Assembly (NCBI RefSeq): GCF_001612745.1
Contig: NZ_BDBA01000091.1
Coordinates: 1-54,944, forward strand
Direction of reading: 5' to 3'
DNA: 54,944 nt
Source: Nocardia amamiensis NBRC 102102
GTDB lineage: Bacteria; Actinomycetota; Actinomycetes; Mycobacteriales; Mycobacteriaceae
Position numbers and translations under genes: made by a program. The notes beneath the pieces were generated by a model. It had not been told where the DNA came from. It worked only from the letters and a program-made list of their open reading frames with translations, and ran no database searches. Of this stretch, positions 42,020-50,352 are shown in pieces. Position 1 is the first letter of the stretch; every line of letters starts with the position of its first letter.

Positions 42020-44809
42020 TCAGTTCTGGGGGTCGTCGGGAGGAATCGGTAGTTCGGGGCAGACCTTGACGTAGTCGATATCCGGCGAGACCCAGTCGTC
42101 CCATTGCTTGTGGCTCATGTTGCGCGTGAGTTTGCTGCACAGACCCTTTGTCCACTCAGCGGGTGTTGCGGCCCACATGAAGATGCTGCCGTTGTCTCCG
42201 CCGGAGAGAATGCGCTGCCCGTCCGGGCTGAATGCAACGCTCCACACCGTTCCGGGGTGTCCGGTCATGGGAGGACCGATGGGTTCGCGGCTGGTGGCGT
42301 CCCACAGTCGCACGGCACCGTCGACCCCGCCGGAGATGATGCGCTGCCCGTCCGGGCTGAATGCCACACTCCACGTTGTTCCCTGGTGTGCACCCATCGG
42401 TTCGCCGATGGGTTGGCCACTAGCTGCATCCCATAGCCCGACGGTACCGTCGGCGCCGCCGGAGATGATCCGTTGGCCGTCCGGGCTGAAGGCCACGCTG
42501 GAAATCCGGACCGGTGCGGTCAACGGCTTGCCTATGGGTTGGCGAGTGGCCGCGTCCCATAGCCGCACGGTGGTGTCGGAGCTGCCGGAGATGATGCGCC
42601 GCCCGTCAGGGTCGAAGGCGACGCTGAACACCCAGTCCCCGTGTCCGGTCATCGGTTCGCCGATCGGCGCTCCGGTGGTCGCGTCCCGGAGCAGCAGGGT
42701 GTTGTCGGCGCCGCCGGAGACAATGCGCTGCCCGTTCGAGCTGAACGCCACACTCAATACCGCTTCATGGTGCCCGGTCATTGGTTCGCCGATAGGTTGG
42801 CCGGTGGTCGCGTCCCACAGTTGCACGGTGCCATCCTCACCGCCTGCGACGATACGCCGCCCGTCTGGGGCGAAGCTCACGCTCGTCACCGAGTCTTGGT
42901 GACCCGTCATCGGCTCGCCGACAGGTCGGCCAGTAGTCGCATCCCACAACCGCACGTCGATACCGCCGGAGACGAACCGCCGCCCGTCCGGGCTGAATGC
43001 GACACTCCGCACGATGCCCGGGATGGTTGGTATGCCGGTGCGCGCCTCCCACACTCGCACCGTGCCATCGGCGCCGCCGGAGACGATACGTTGCCCATCT
43101 GGGCTGAACGTCACGCTCCCGACCGGGCCTCGGTGTCCGGTGATCGGTTCCCCGATCGGCGTTCTGTTGTTCGTGTCCCACAGCCGCAGGGTGCCGTCAT
43201 CGCCGGTGGAGACGATGCGCCGGCCGTCCGGGGCGAACGCGACGCTCCTGACCGGGCCTCGGTGTCCGGTGATCGGTTCGCCGATCGGTGCTCCGGTATT
43301 CGTGTCCCACAACAGGATGTGTCCGGCGCGACCTGCGAAACCACCGGAGACGATTCGCTCTCCATCCGGGGCGAACGCAACGCTCTCGACCGTGCCTCGG
43401 TGCCCGGTCATAGGTCCGCCGATCGGTTGTCCGCTAGCGGCATCCCACAATCGAACGGTTTCGTCGGTGCCACCCGAGACGATGCGTCGGCCGTCTGGGG
43501 CGAACGCCACGCTCAACACCCAGTTCTGGTGTCCGGTGATCGGTTGGCCGATGGGTTGTCCGGTGTTCGCGTCCCAGACCCGCACGGTGTTGTCGTCTCC
43601 GCCGGAAACGATGCGTCGGCCGTCTGGGGCGAACGCGACGCTCCGCACCCAGTTCTGGTGTCCGGTGATCGGTTGGCCGATGGGTTGTCCGGTGTTGGCG
43701 TCCCAGAGCCGCACGGTGTTGTCGGTGCCGCCGGAGACGATGCGCCGCCCGTCCGGGGAAAACGCAACCCTCAACACCCGGCCTTGATGTCCGGTGATCG
43801 GTTGGCCGATGGGTTGTCCGGTGTTGGCGTCCCAGAGCCGCACGGTGTTGTCGGCACCGTCGGAGACGATCCGCTGCCCGTCCGGGCTGACCGCCACGCT
43901 GGACACCCGCACGGTGGACTCGATGATCGAGAGCACCCTGCGCCGCTCGAGCGCTGCCCCGAGCAGTGCGCCCTCGTCCGGCTGCGAGGCGATCGACTGC
44001 GCGGCCAAAATCTGCTTCAGCGCGCGTGCGTCGCCGCTGAGGTCGACGCCGGCGAGTATGGCCTGGCCTTCCGACAGCAGTCGCCGGGCTATCGCTTCGT
44101 TGCGTTGGCGTACCGCCTCTTGTCGTTGCACGAACGCGATCGCCGCCGCGGTGACCGCAAGAACGGTCAGCACGACCAAGCCCGCGATCGCAGCCCGCCG
44201 TAACCGCCGGAAGCGGCGTTGCTCCCGCAGATCCTCGCTGGCCAATTCGTACTTGGGTTTGCCGTGAATCGGGGCGGCCAGATCGGTAACCTTCTCCCGG
44301 AAGATCGCCGCGCGAGGATCCCACGGCGCATCCTCGCTGACGTCGACGTAGAACGGCTCGGTTGGCAGCGCTCCCGGCTCCGTCAGCACCGGCAGGGCCG
44401 CGTCGGACCGTTCCGGATCGAACCGTCCACTGTCTTCGTCCCAGACCAGATGCCCGTCGGCGACGACGAACAACAACTTGTCCGGCCCGCGCCGCCGCAG
44501 CCAGTGGGCAACCTCTTTGTTGACCCAGCCCGAGGCGGCCGAGTGTGGTGAGAGCACCACGATGAAATAACGGGCGCGGTCGATCGCCCCTGCGACCCTT
44601 CCCCACAGGTCGGGGCTTGCGGTGATGTCGGTAGCGTCGCGGAACACCCGCAGCGCGTGCAAGTGACCCATGCGTCGGCCGATTCGGTGTAAGCCTTTCT
44701 GGACCCCCGCGGCGACCGGACGATCATCATGGGCATAGGAGATGAAGGCGTCGTAATCGAACGACTGCCGTTGCCGACGATCATTCTGCTCCGGAGCCTG
44801 AGCCCGCAT
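42020..44809 (-). CDS. TIR - transmembrane - 14x WD40 protein
   Basis: The 929-residue protein has an N-terminal TIR domain (about 17-155) starting FDYDAFISYAHDDRPVAAGV; VFRDATDITASPDLW is a box-2-like loop. Glu99 in SGWVNKEVAHWL is in the place of the catalytic Glu of NAD-hydrolysing TIRs. A transmembrane helix (AAIAGLVVLTVLAVTAAAIA, about 207-226) and a helical stalk (230-295) follow. Fourteen WD40 repeats run from about 300 to 900, enough for two seven-bladed propellers. Repeats have the form SVAFAPDGRRIVSGG then TVRLWDANTGQPIG. The likely topology is a cytosolic TIR with exported propellers, or a re-entrant helix. Immune or stress signalling by NAD cleavage is inferred, not shown. Confidence 0.85.
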   Translation of the reverse strand: MRAQAPEQNDRRQRQSFDYDAFISYAHDDRPVAAGVQKGLHRIGRRMGHLHALRVFRDATDITASPDLWGRVAGAIDRARYFIVVLSPHSAASGWVNKEVAHWLRRRGPDKLLFVVADGHLVWDEDSGRFDPERSDAALPVLTEPGALPTEPFYVDVSEDAPWDPRAAIFREKVTDLAAPIHGKPKYELASEDLREQRRFRRLRRAAIAGLVVLTVLAVTAAAIAFVQRQEAVRQRNEAIARRLLSEGQAILAGVDLSGDARALKQILAAQSIASQPDEGALLGAALERRRVLSIIESTVRVSSVAVSPDGQRIVSDGADNTVRLWDANTGQPIGQPITGHQGRVLRVAFSPDGRRIVSGGTDNTVRLWDANTGQPIGQPITGHQNWVRSVAFAPDGRRIVSGGDDNTVRVWDANTGQPIGQPITGHQNWVLSVAFAPDGRRIVSGGTDETVRLWDAASGQPIGGPMTGHRGTVESVAFAPDGERIVSGGFAGRAGHILLWDTNTGAPIGEPITGHRGPVRSVAFAPDGRRIVSTGDDGTLRLWDTNNRTPIGEPITGHRGPVGSVTFSPDGQRIVSGGADGTVRVWEARTGIPTIPGIVRSVAFSPDGRRFVSGGIDVRLWDATTGRPVGEPMTGHQDSVTSVSFAPDGRRIVAGGEDGTVQLWDATTGQPIGEPMTGHHEAVLSVAFSSNGQRIVSGGADNTLLLRDATTGAPIGEPMTGHGDWVFSVAFDPDGRRIISGSSDTTVRLWDAATRQPIGKPLTAPVRISSVAFSPDGQRIISGGADGTVGLWDAASGQPIGEPMGAHQGTTWSVAFSPDGQRIISGGVDGAVRLWDATSREPIGPPMTGHPGTVWSVAFSPDGQRILSGGDNGSIFMWAATPAEWTKGLCSKLTRNMSHKQWDDWVSPDIDYVKVCPELPIPPDDPQN
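43485..43890 (-). repeat. 129-base tandem repeats in the WD40 coding region
   Basis: The first WD40 units are nearly identical in DNA as well as protein. The word GTCCGGTGATCGGTTGGCCG recurs at 43531, 43660 and 43789, exactly 129 bases (43 codons) apart. Later units (further from the TIR end) are more diverged. Confidence 0.85.
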
Positions 44810-45160
44810 CCGTTATCGCCCGCTCTCCAGACCGAGACGCATGAACTGGACTCTCCGAGTCTGGCGCACCCGAGTGCTCATGACGTGGGTAGTGCACTAC
44901 TCGACTTGGCAGAAAGTTTGCTGGGCTCGCTTGCGGTCGATTGCCCCCACCGCCTCTGAGCGATACCTACACAGCTGGCCGGTCGTCCACCACCTGCCTT
45001 CGCCAGCGCACTCCACCGGACGGTCGACCGCGCGGGACTCCTCGCGTCATGGGCGTGGTCCGCGTGGTCGAGGCACAGGACGCTGCAGTGTATGGCGTGA
45101 GGCGGCGGTGCACCTCCCGCAAGTAAGCGAGTATGCGTTGCGATTCCAGCCCGAAACTGC
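44810..45160. other. 351-base gap upstream of the TIR gene
   Basis: This is the presumed promoter region of the TIR-WD40 unit, following the XRE regulator on the same strand. Small frames on both strands have no RBSs or family signals. No gene, repeat or RNA is seen. Confidence 0.4.
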
Positions 45161-46372
45161 TCAGGCGTGGTCGACGCCGCACCAGGCGGCAAAGCCGCGC
45201 ACGCTCTCTTTGCTTCGAGCGTCGTCGCGTGCCAGCACGCGGACGGTCTCATGGACCATGGGGTGGTAGCGGGTTTGTGTCGGCGCGATCTCCTTGGCCT
45301 CGAAGAGGGAGGCGAGGGCTTTCGTGCGGTCGCCGTGGAGAAGGTATCCCCTGGCCAAGTCGATGTAGTGGTGGCCTGCGCGTTCTCGTTGCGTTGTAGC
45401 TGGAAGATGCACGCGCTCTGCGCGTTTCACGGCTTCGGTGCCGTCCATCATCTCGACCGCCAGGCCGACCGACCAGATGTCGACATTCGTAACGCCGAAG
45501 CACAGCCGGTAATCGTCACGATCGACGCCGATGCGCTCGGCGGTTTCCCGCGCTTCGGCGAGGTGCGCGTCGGCGACGTCGCGGCGACCTGCGCGGGCGG
45601 CGGCGAGGCCGGATTTCAGGTGCAGGTTGCCCCACATGCTGAGAACGGCTGGATCGTTGCCGCAGATATCCGATTCGATTGTGGCACGGCTTGATTCGAG
45701 GAACCGGATGGCGGTCGTCCAGTCGGCCGCGCCGATCAGTTCGCCCGCGCGCTGATAGTCACCCACGAGGACGGCCAGCGGATCGCCGGACTGTGCGGCT
45801 GCCCATTCGTATCGGTCGACGCACAGCGAGGAGAGGTCGATATAGCCGAGCTTGTACACGACTTGCCCAGTTGCTGCGAACGTCTCCGCGAGAAGCCCGA
45901 AGATACGCTCGCGTTCTGAGCCGGTGGCAGAGTGCCATGCGACACGGAGGTCCGCGAGCAGGCCGGGCAGCAGTCTACCGAGGTCGCCGAGGTTGACGGA
46001 ATGCCGCAATTTGGAGGCTTTCGCGACGTCAGCGGCGAGTTCCTGCTCGGGGCGGGGGTTCATGCTGCCGTCGGGCTCGATGTTGTACACGGCCAGTTCG
46101 CGCCGGATCTCCGGCACTCCGGCGTGAACGCGCTGTTCATCGCGGGTCTGCCGCGGGTAGGGCTGCTCGAGGAGATCTGCGAGGTTCAAGCGCAGAGCGC
46201 GGGCGCATGCCGCGACGAATGCCGGTGATGCAGGTGCACGGCCGCGCTCGACCTTGCGGACCAAACTCGCCGAGAAGTTGGCTTCCTGCGCAAGCTTCTC
46301 CTGACTCCATCCCGCGAGCTTCCGCGCTATGCGCACCTTCTCGCCGACACCGGATTCGTGGGTCATCGTCAT
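45161..46372 (-). CDS. XRE-family regulator with TPR-like sensor domain
   Basis: The 403-residue protein starts at ATG (MTMTHESGVGEKVRIARKLA) with GGGA six bases upstream; ATG 46384 is also possible. Residues 8-65 are a helix-turn-helix of the XRE type (LAGWSQEKLAQEANFSASLV, then VERGRAPASPAFVAACARAL). The remaining 330 residues are helical, TPR-like, for example DLARGYLLHGDRTKALASLF. Proteins of this layout are numerous in Nocardia and Streptomyces and some respond to peptide or envelope signals. It is oriented toward the TIR-WD40 gene and may control it. Confidence 0.82.
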   Translation of the reverse strand: MTMTHESGVGEKVRIARKLAGWSQEKLAQEANFSASLVRKVERGRAPASPAFVAACARALRLNLADLLEQPYPRQTRDEQRVHAGVPEIRRELAVYNIEPDGSMNPRPEQELAADVAKASKLRHSVNLGDLGRLLPGLLADLRVAWHSATGSERERIFGLLAETFAATGQVVYKLGYIDLSSLCVDRYEWAAAQSGDPLAVLVGDYQRAGELIGAADWTTAIRFLESSRATIESDICGNDPAVLSMWGNLHLKSGLAAARAGRRDVADAHLAEARETAERIGVDRDDYRLCFGVTNVDIWSVGLAVEMMDGTEAVKRAERVHLPATTQRERAGHHYIDLARGYLLHGDRTKALASLFEAKEIAPTQTRYHPMVHETVRVLARDDARSKESVRGFAAWCGVDHA

Positions 46373-46589
46373 CACGCATCCCATTCCACAGTTTCCCTTA
46401 TCCCCAGAGTGACAAATCTTTTGCCGCTTCGCAGTGTTGTTCGTCGTCACAGTCATGTTCCGGCCCCCGGCGCGGGGTGAGAGCCCGTTCTTCATCCGGG
46501 CACACCACCGGCGTCTATGGCGACGCGGGGAGGGTCGCGAGATCCCCTGCGCCGGGTGCCGCGTCACACGAATCGAGCGAGGGGCGGGC

Positions 46590-46937
46590 ATGGCAGACGT
46601 CGCGATCGGCTACATCCGGCTGGATCAATCCGGCAGTGATCACGCAGGGGAGGAGCGCGATTCGGGCATTCCCCGTTCTACATTGGCGCTTGCCGCGATG
46701 CGCGCCAGCCAGATCAATGGAGGCAGCGCCTGCCTGTGGGCCGAGGTTCAGCTGGCGAGGAAGGAAGCATCAGCGACGAACCACGACCGCACCCTTGAAC
46801 AGGCTGTTCATGCTGACTCCTGCCTCGGATGCCTTCGAAACTCATTGTGCCTGCGGCTGATCGAACCCTACTTCAAACATCGGTCCGCCAGAGTGCGCCA
46901 GCCCGGAACGCGAAGAAGCGTGTCCCGAACCGGTTGA
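46590..46937 (+). CDS. Doubtful short ORF, possible recombinase-like remnant
   Basis: A 115-residue frame begins at ATG (MADVAIGYIRLDQSGSDHAG) after GGGGCGGG. The first 20 residues recall the N-terminal strand of serine recombinase-like proteins, but the following sequence has no catalytic Ser or family blocks and becomes Cys/Arg-rich. It lies in a 625-base region (46373-46997) without other genes. It may be a decayed gene or chance. Confidence 0.25.
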   Translation: MADVAIGYIRLDQSGSDHAGEERDSGIPRSTLALAAMRASQINGGSACLWAEVQLARKEASATNHDRTLEQAVHADSCLGCLRNSLCLRLIEPYFKHRSARVRQPGTRRSVSRTG

Positions 46938-46997
46938 CGGGCCGACCAAGGCGGAATTAGCATACGCAAACGTATCCGTATATTAATTGGAGTAGCG
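46934..46997 (+). promoter_or_regulatory. Promoter, TetR-type operator and RBS of the monooxygenase operon
   Basis: TTGACG (46934-46939) and TAGCAT (46958-46963) are spaced by 18 bases and form a good promoter. The inverted repeat ATACG-CAAA-CGTAT (46962-46975) overlaps and follows the -10, with another CGTAT at 46977-46981. GGAG (46989-46992) precedes the ATG at 46998. The TetR encoded as second gene is the obvious ligand of the repeat. Confidence 0.6.
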
Positions 46998-48506
46998 ATG
47001 GAACGGGTAGCGGTTGTAGTGGTGGGTGCGGGGCCGTCGGGTCTGGTGCTGGCGTGTGGGTTGGCGGCGCAGGGGGTCGCGGTTCGTGTGGTCGACAAGG
47101 CGAGCGGCCCGGCGGTGACGTCGCGGGCGAACATTCTGCATGCGCGGGGTGTCGAGGTGTTGCAGCGGTTGGGGGCGATGGGTGATCTGCGGGAACGGTC
47201 GTTGGCGCCGGTCGGTATGCGGATGTATGTGCGGTCGCGTCCCATCGCGACGATGCGGTTCGCACCGGACGACCGGGAGTCGGTGCAGGCCTTGTTCGTG
47301 TCGCAGGCGTTGATCGAGGAGAAGTTGCGGCAACGGCTCGCCGGGCTGGGGGTGGATATCGAGTGGGACCGGACAGTCACGGCCGCGACCCAGGATGCCG
47401 ATGGAGTCACAGTGGAATTCACAGACGGGACGCGGCTGCGGGCGGATTGGCTGGTCGGCTGCGATGGGGCGCACAGCGTGGTGCGTGATGCCGCCGGGAT
47501 CGAGTTCCCCGGGGTGCCGGTGGTGGAGCAGTTCCTGCTCGCCGATGTGCACGCGGACTGGGACCGTGACCGCTCCATCTCGGCGGGCTTCTATCACCGC
47601 GACGGTCTGTTGCTGGCAATTCCCATGCGCGGCAATGAGGATCGCGGTGATCGGTGGCGGCTGATGGCAGATGTCCCGCCCGCCGATCGGCATCTCTCGG
47701 CTGAGGATATCGTCGGCCGCTTCGAGGAAATGCTGCCTGAACGGGCGGGGGACGCCGGGGTCCGTATCCGAGAAGCGGTGTGGACCTCGGTCTTCCGGAT
47801 CCACCGCAGGCTTGCCGCTGACTACCGGTCCGGTCGCGTGCTGTTGGCCGGCGACGCCGCCCACATCCACAGCCCGATCGGCGGGCAGGGTATGAACACC
47901 GGAATCGGTGATGCCGAGAACCTGGCCTGGAAACTGGCCCTGGTGGTCGGCGGTCGCGCGGACGCGAGGCTGCTCGACACCTACAGCGCCGAGCGGCGTC
48001 CACTGGCCACCGAGGTGCTCCGCGCCACCACCGCCAACACGAGAATCCTTGTCGGCGATGGCATTCTGGCGCGCTTCGTGCGGGACCGGATCTTCATCCC
48101 GCTGCTCGATTCTGCGAAAGTGCAGCAGAAAGCGACGCGCACCGCGTCCCAGCTCTGGGTCACCTATCGGAAAGGACCACTCGGCAGCCGCCGAGGCCCC
48201 GGACCCCGGCCTGGAGACCGCATCCCCGACCGCGAATGCGCGCGCCTCGACGGCACCTCGACCCGCCTGTATGCCGAATTGCAGCCCGCCTGGGTCGTCC
48301 TCGCTCGGCCCGATACGTCCGCCGATGCGTTCGCCGGCGTGGTCGCGAAACATCTCGACTCGAACGTCACCGTGCTGACCGACCGTGCTGCTCCGCACCC
48401 CGCGCTGCTGGTCCGTCCCGACGGACACCTCGCCTGGCGCGGCGACGCCCCCAGCGCGCTGCACGGTTGGTTCGCCAACACGCTCTACTCCAGGATGGGG
48501 GCATGA
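46998..48506 (+). CDS. FAD-dependent monooxygenase (PheA/TfdB-like)
   Basis: The 502-residue flavoprotein hydroxylates an aromatic or related compound using NAD(P)H and O2. The FAD motif VVVVGAGPSGLVLACGLAAQ is near residue 6. WLVGCDGAHSVVRDAAGI (about 155-170) is the DG motif, and VLLAGDAAHIHSPIGGQGMN the GD motif near 290. The C-terminal thioredoxin-like domain is present (WVVLARPDTSADAFAGVVAK). Relatives include phenol hydroxylases and drug-modifying monooxygenases; the substrate is unknown. It overlaps the TetR start by ATGA, a classic self-regulated detoxification or catabolic pair. Confidence 0.9.
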   Translation: MERVAVVVVGAGPSGLVLACGLAAQGVAVRVVDKASGPAVTSRANILHARGVEVLQRLGAMGDLRERSLAPVGMRMYVRSRPIATMRFAPDDRESVQALFVSQALIEEKLRQRLAGLGVDIEWDRTVTAATQDADGVTVEFTDGTRLRADWLVGCDGAHSVVRDAAGIEFPGVPVVEQFLLADVHADWDRDRSISAGFYHRDGLLLAIPMRGNEDRGDRWRLMADVPPADRHLSAEDIVGRFEEMLPERAGDAGVRIREAVWTSVFRIHRRLAADYRSGRVLLAGDAAHIHSPIGGQGMNTGIGDAENLAWKLALVVGGRADARLLDTYSAERRPLATEVLRATTANTRILVGDGILARFVRDRIFIPLLDSAKVQQKATRTASQLWVTYRKGPLGSRRGPGPRPGDRIPDRECARLDGTSTRLYAELQPAWVVLARPDTSADAFAGVVAKHLDSNVTVLTDRAAPHPALLVRPDGHLAWRGDAPSALHGWFANTLYSRMGA

Positions 48507-49165
48507 GCACCGACACCCCGCGACGCGAAGGGCCGGGACGTCCTCGCGATCCCAACGCCGACGCCGCCATCCTGCGTGCCGCCGTCGATCTGCTCATCGA
48601 ACGCGGCATCGACAACACCAGTATGGAGGCCATCGCCAAACGCGCCGGTGTCGCCAAGGTCACCGTCTATAAACGGTGGAAGTCGAAGGAGGACCTGCTT
48701 GCCCACGCTATCGAGCAGGCGCGCGAAGACATTCCCGGCGTGCCACCGGCTACCACTGCCGCCGCCCTGCCCGACCTGATCGAAGCACTGCTCCCGCAGT
48801 GGGGTGCGGCCCTCGCCGACCCCAGGTATCGCCTGCTCGCGGCACGTCTGCTCGGAGCAGGCCCCAGCCACCCGGCACTGCTGAATGCCTACTGGCACCA
48901 CCATGTGCTGCCCCGGCGCGAACGCTCGCGCGCCCTGCTCCAGCAGGCCCAAGCCGCCGGCGTCCTCACACCGACCGCCGACTTGGACATCCTGCTCGAC
49001 ATGCTCAACGGCGCCATCATCCACCACCTGCTGCTGGAACCCGCCCGGTCCCAAACCACCGAAGGCCCGCAACCATCCGACCTGACCGCATATCTGCGCA
49101 GCCTTCTACACCAAACCGGCTTCGCGCTGCCCGGCGCTACCGGCCGCTCGGATCCCGCGAAATAG
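48503..49165 (+). CDS. TetR regulator of the monooxygenase operon
   Basis: The 220-residue regulator starts at the ATG overlapping the monooxygenase stop. Residues 11-65 form the DNA-binding domain (GRPRDPNADAAILRAAVDLL, SMEAIAKRAGVAKVTVYKRW, SKEDLLAHAIEQ). The C-terminal domain is of the TetR_C_16-like kind with a long helical ligand pocket (LLGAGPSHPALLNAYWHHHV). It most likely binds the ATACG/CGTAT repeat in front of the operon and is released by the monooxygenase substrate. Confidence 0.88.
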   Translation: MSTDTPRREGPGRPRDPNADAAILRAAVDLLIERGIDNTSMEAIAKRAGVAKVTVYKRWKSKEDLLAHAIEQAREDIPGVPPATTAAALPDLIEALLPQWGAALADPRYRLLAARLLGAGPSHPALLNAYWHHHVLPRRERSRALLQQAQAAGVLTPTADLDILLDMLNGAIIHHLLLEPARSQTTEGPQPSDLTAYLRSLLHQTGFALPGATGRSDPAK

Positions 49166-49169
49166 CCGC

Positions 49170-49323
49170 CTACCCGATCTGCTTGCGGATGCGGCCGTTA
49201 TGCCCCGAACGCGCTGGGTCTGCTGGTCAGCCCTGAAACCGCTGGCCGGGTCCCCGTGATCATCGCGTCGGGACTCGGGTCGGCGGCCAATTTCTTCGGC
49301 TTCTGGATGTCCCAGGGTGAGTG
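49170..49323 (+). pseudogene. Possible gene fragment
   Basis: One frame in this spacer reads YAPNALGLLVSPETAGRVPV then IIASGLGSAANFFGFWMSQG: protein-like, hydrophobic, with good third-position GC. It has no start codon or RBS and runs into the next gene, which is on the opposite strand. It could be the remnant of a membrane protein gene cut by a rearrangement. Confidence 0.25.
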
Positions 49324-50280
49324 TCAGTTCATAGTGCCCTGCATGGGGATGTAGATTTCGGCGGCTTCGACGAAGGCCGAGCCGGTCAGTTCGGCCAGAG
49401 CCAGGGCTTCATCGATCTTGCGGAGGGCCTTGCGAACGTAGGGGCGGTCGTCCCATTGGTCGCCTACAGCGGTGAGCGGTTCGGCATTGTGGGAAAGCCA
49501 GTTTCGCAGCGGCCGGATGTTCGAGGGCGCGGCATAGCCGCCGATCGTGTAGTTGGAGGAAATGGTCCAGTTGGATTCCCAATCCAGCGACGGGAATTCG
49601 GTGGGGAGAGAACCGAACAGCGGCGCATTGTCGGAAAATGGTGCGTAGCCGTCGGTTGAGGCGTGTTCGGCCAGTTCGGTGGGCCACACTTTGCCGCGCT
49701 CGATCCAGCCGGGGAGCAAGGCGGCGAGGAATTCGACCAGACAGAATTGGGCGTTGCCGGTCAGCGCGCCCCCGGCGGAGATCTCGTCGCCGTCGCCGTT
49801 GCGAGTACTCGCGCGGCCCGAACGGACGGCGGACGCCGCCTCGCGGAGCAGGTCGAGCTTCCAGCGGAAGCCGGCGGCGAGCTGTTCGTCGGCGGGCAGG
49901 GTGCCGTTCATGTCGGGTTCGACATGTTTCAGCAGGGCCGGATCGAGGAGTGCGATCTGGCTGCGGGCCAGGTCGTCTACCTGGTCGACGGTGGAATCGC
50001 AATAGCGGACAACGGTTTCGGCGACGGTCGCCGGATCGTCGGCGGTGACGAAGAACGGCCTGCCCCAGATGTAGAGCGACGTATCGAAATCGCCGCCGTT
50101 GTATGCCTTTCGGACGCCGAGGCCCCACGCGTTCGCGCGGAAGCGGACCTTCGCCTGCCGTACCGCGTCGGCGATCAGATCATCCAGATCGTTGTCGGCA
50201 CCGTGACCGGCCAGGAACGGAATGACCCGTTCCTCGGCCAGGCCCATGTCGACAGGGTGAAAGCTGATGTCATAACCCAC
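49324..50280 (-). CDS. Hypothetical protein
   Basis: The 318-residue protein begins MGYDISFHPVDMGLAEERVI. I do not recognise a family. It is acidic, without signal peptide or membrane segments, and has a mixed alpha/beta look with Trp-rich stretches such as LYIWGRPFFVTADDPAT and LDWESNWTISSNYTIGG. Proteins starting MGYDISFH appear as stand-alone cytosolic proteins in actinobacteria and sometimes as immunity-like proteins, but there is no toxin gene beside it. It follows the imine-reductase-like gene by 72 bases in the same direction. Confidence 0.7.
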   Translation of the reverse strand: MGYDISFHPVDMGLAEERVIPFLAGHGADNDLDDLIADAVRQAKVRFRANAWGLGVRKAYNGGDFDTSLYIWGRPFFVTADDPATVAETVVRYCDSTVDQVDDLARSQIALLDPALLKHVEPDMNGTLPADEQLAAGFRWKLDLLREAASAVRSGRASTRNGDGDEISAGGALTGNAQFCLVEFLAALLPGWIERGKVWPTELAEHASTDGYAPFSDNAPLFGSLPTEFPSLDWESNWTISSNYTIGGYAAPSNIRPLRNWLSHNAEPLTAVGDQWDDRPYVRKALRKIDEALALAELTGSAFVEAAEIYIPMQGTMN

Positions 50281-50352
50281 GTTCGGCCCCCGGTTGTAGC
50301 GGTTCTGTCGCAGTCACTGTAGCGGCCGTGGTGGACATGTCGCGGCGGCGGT

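Noticed and set aside
43485..43890. CRISPR-like regular spacing in the 129-base repeats
   Set aside because: The repeats are in-frame WD40 codons, not short repeats with unique spacers; there are no cas genes.
42641..44203. 520-residue plus-strand frame opposite the WD40 repeats
   Set aside because: The repetition only mirrors the WD40 units; no promoter or RBS.
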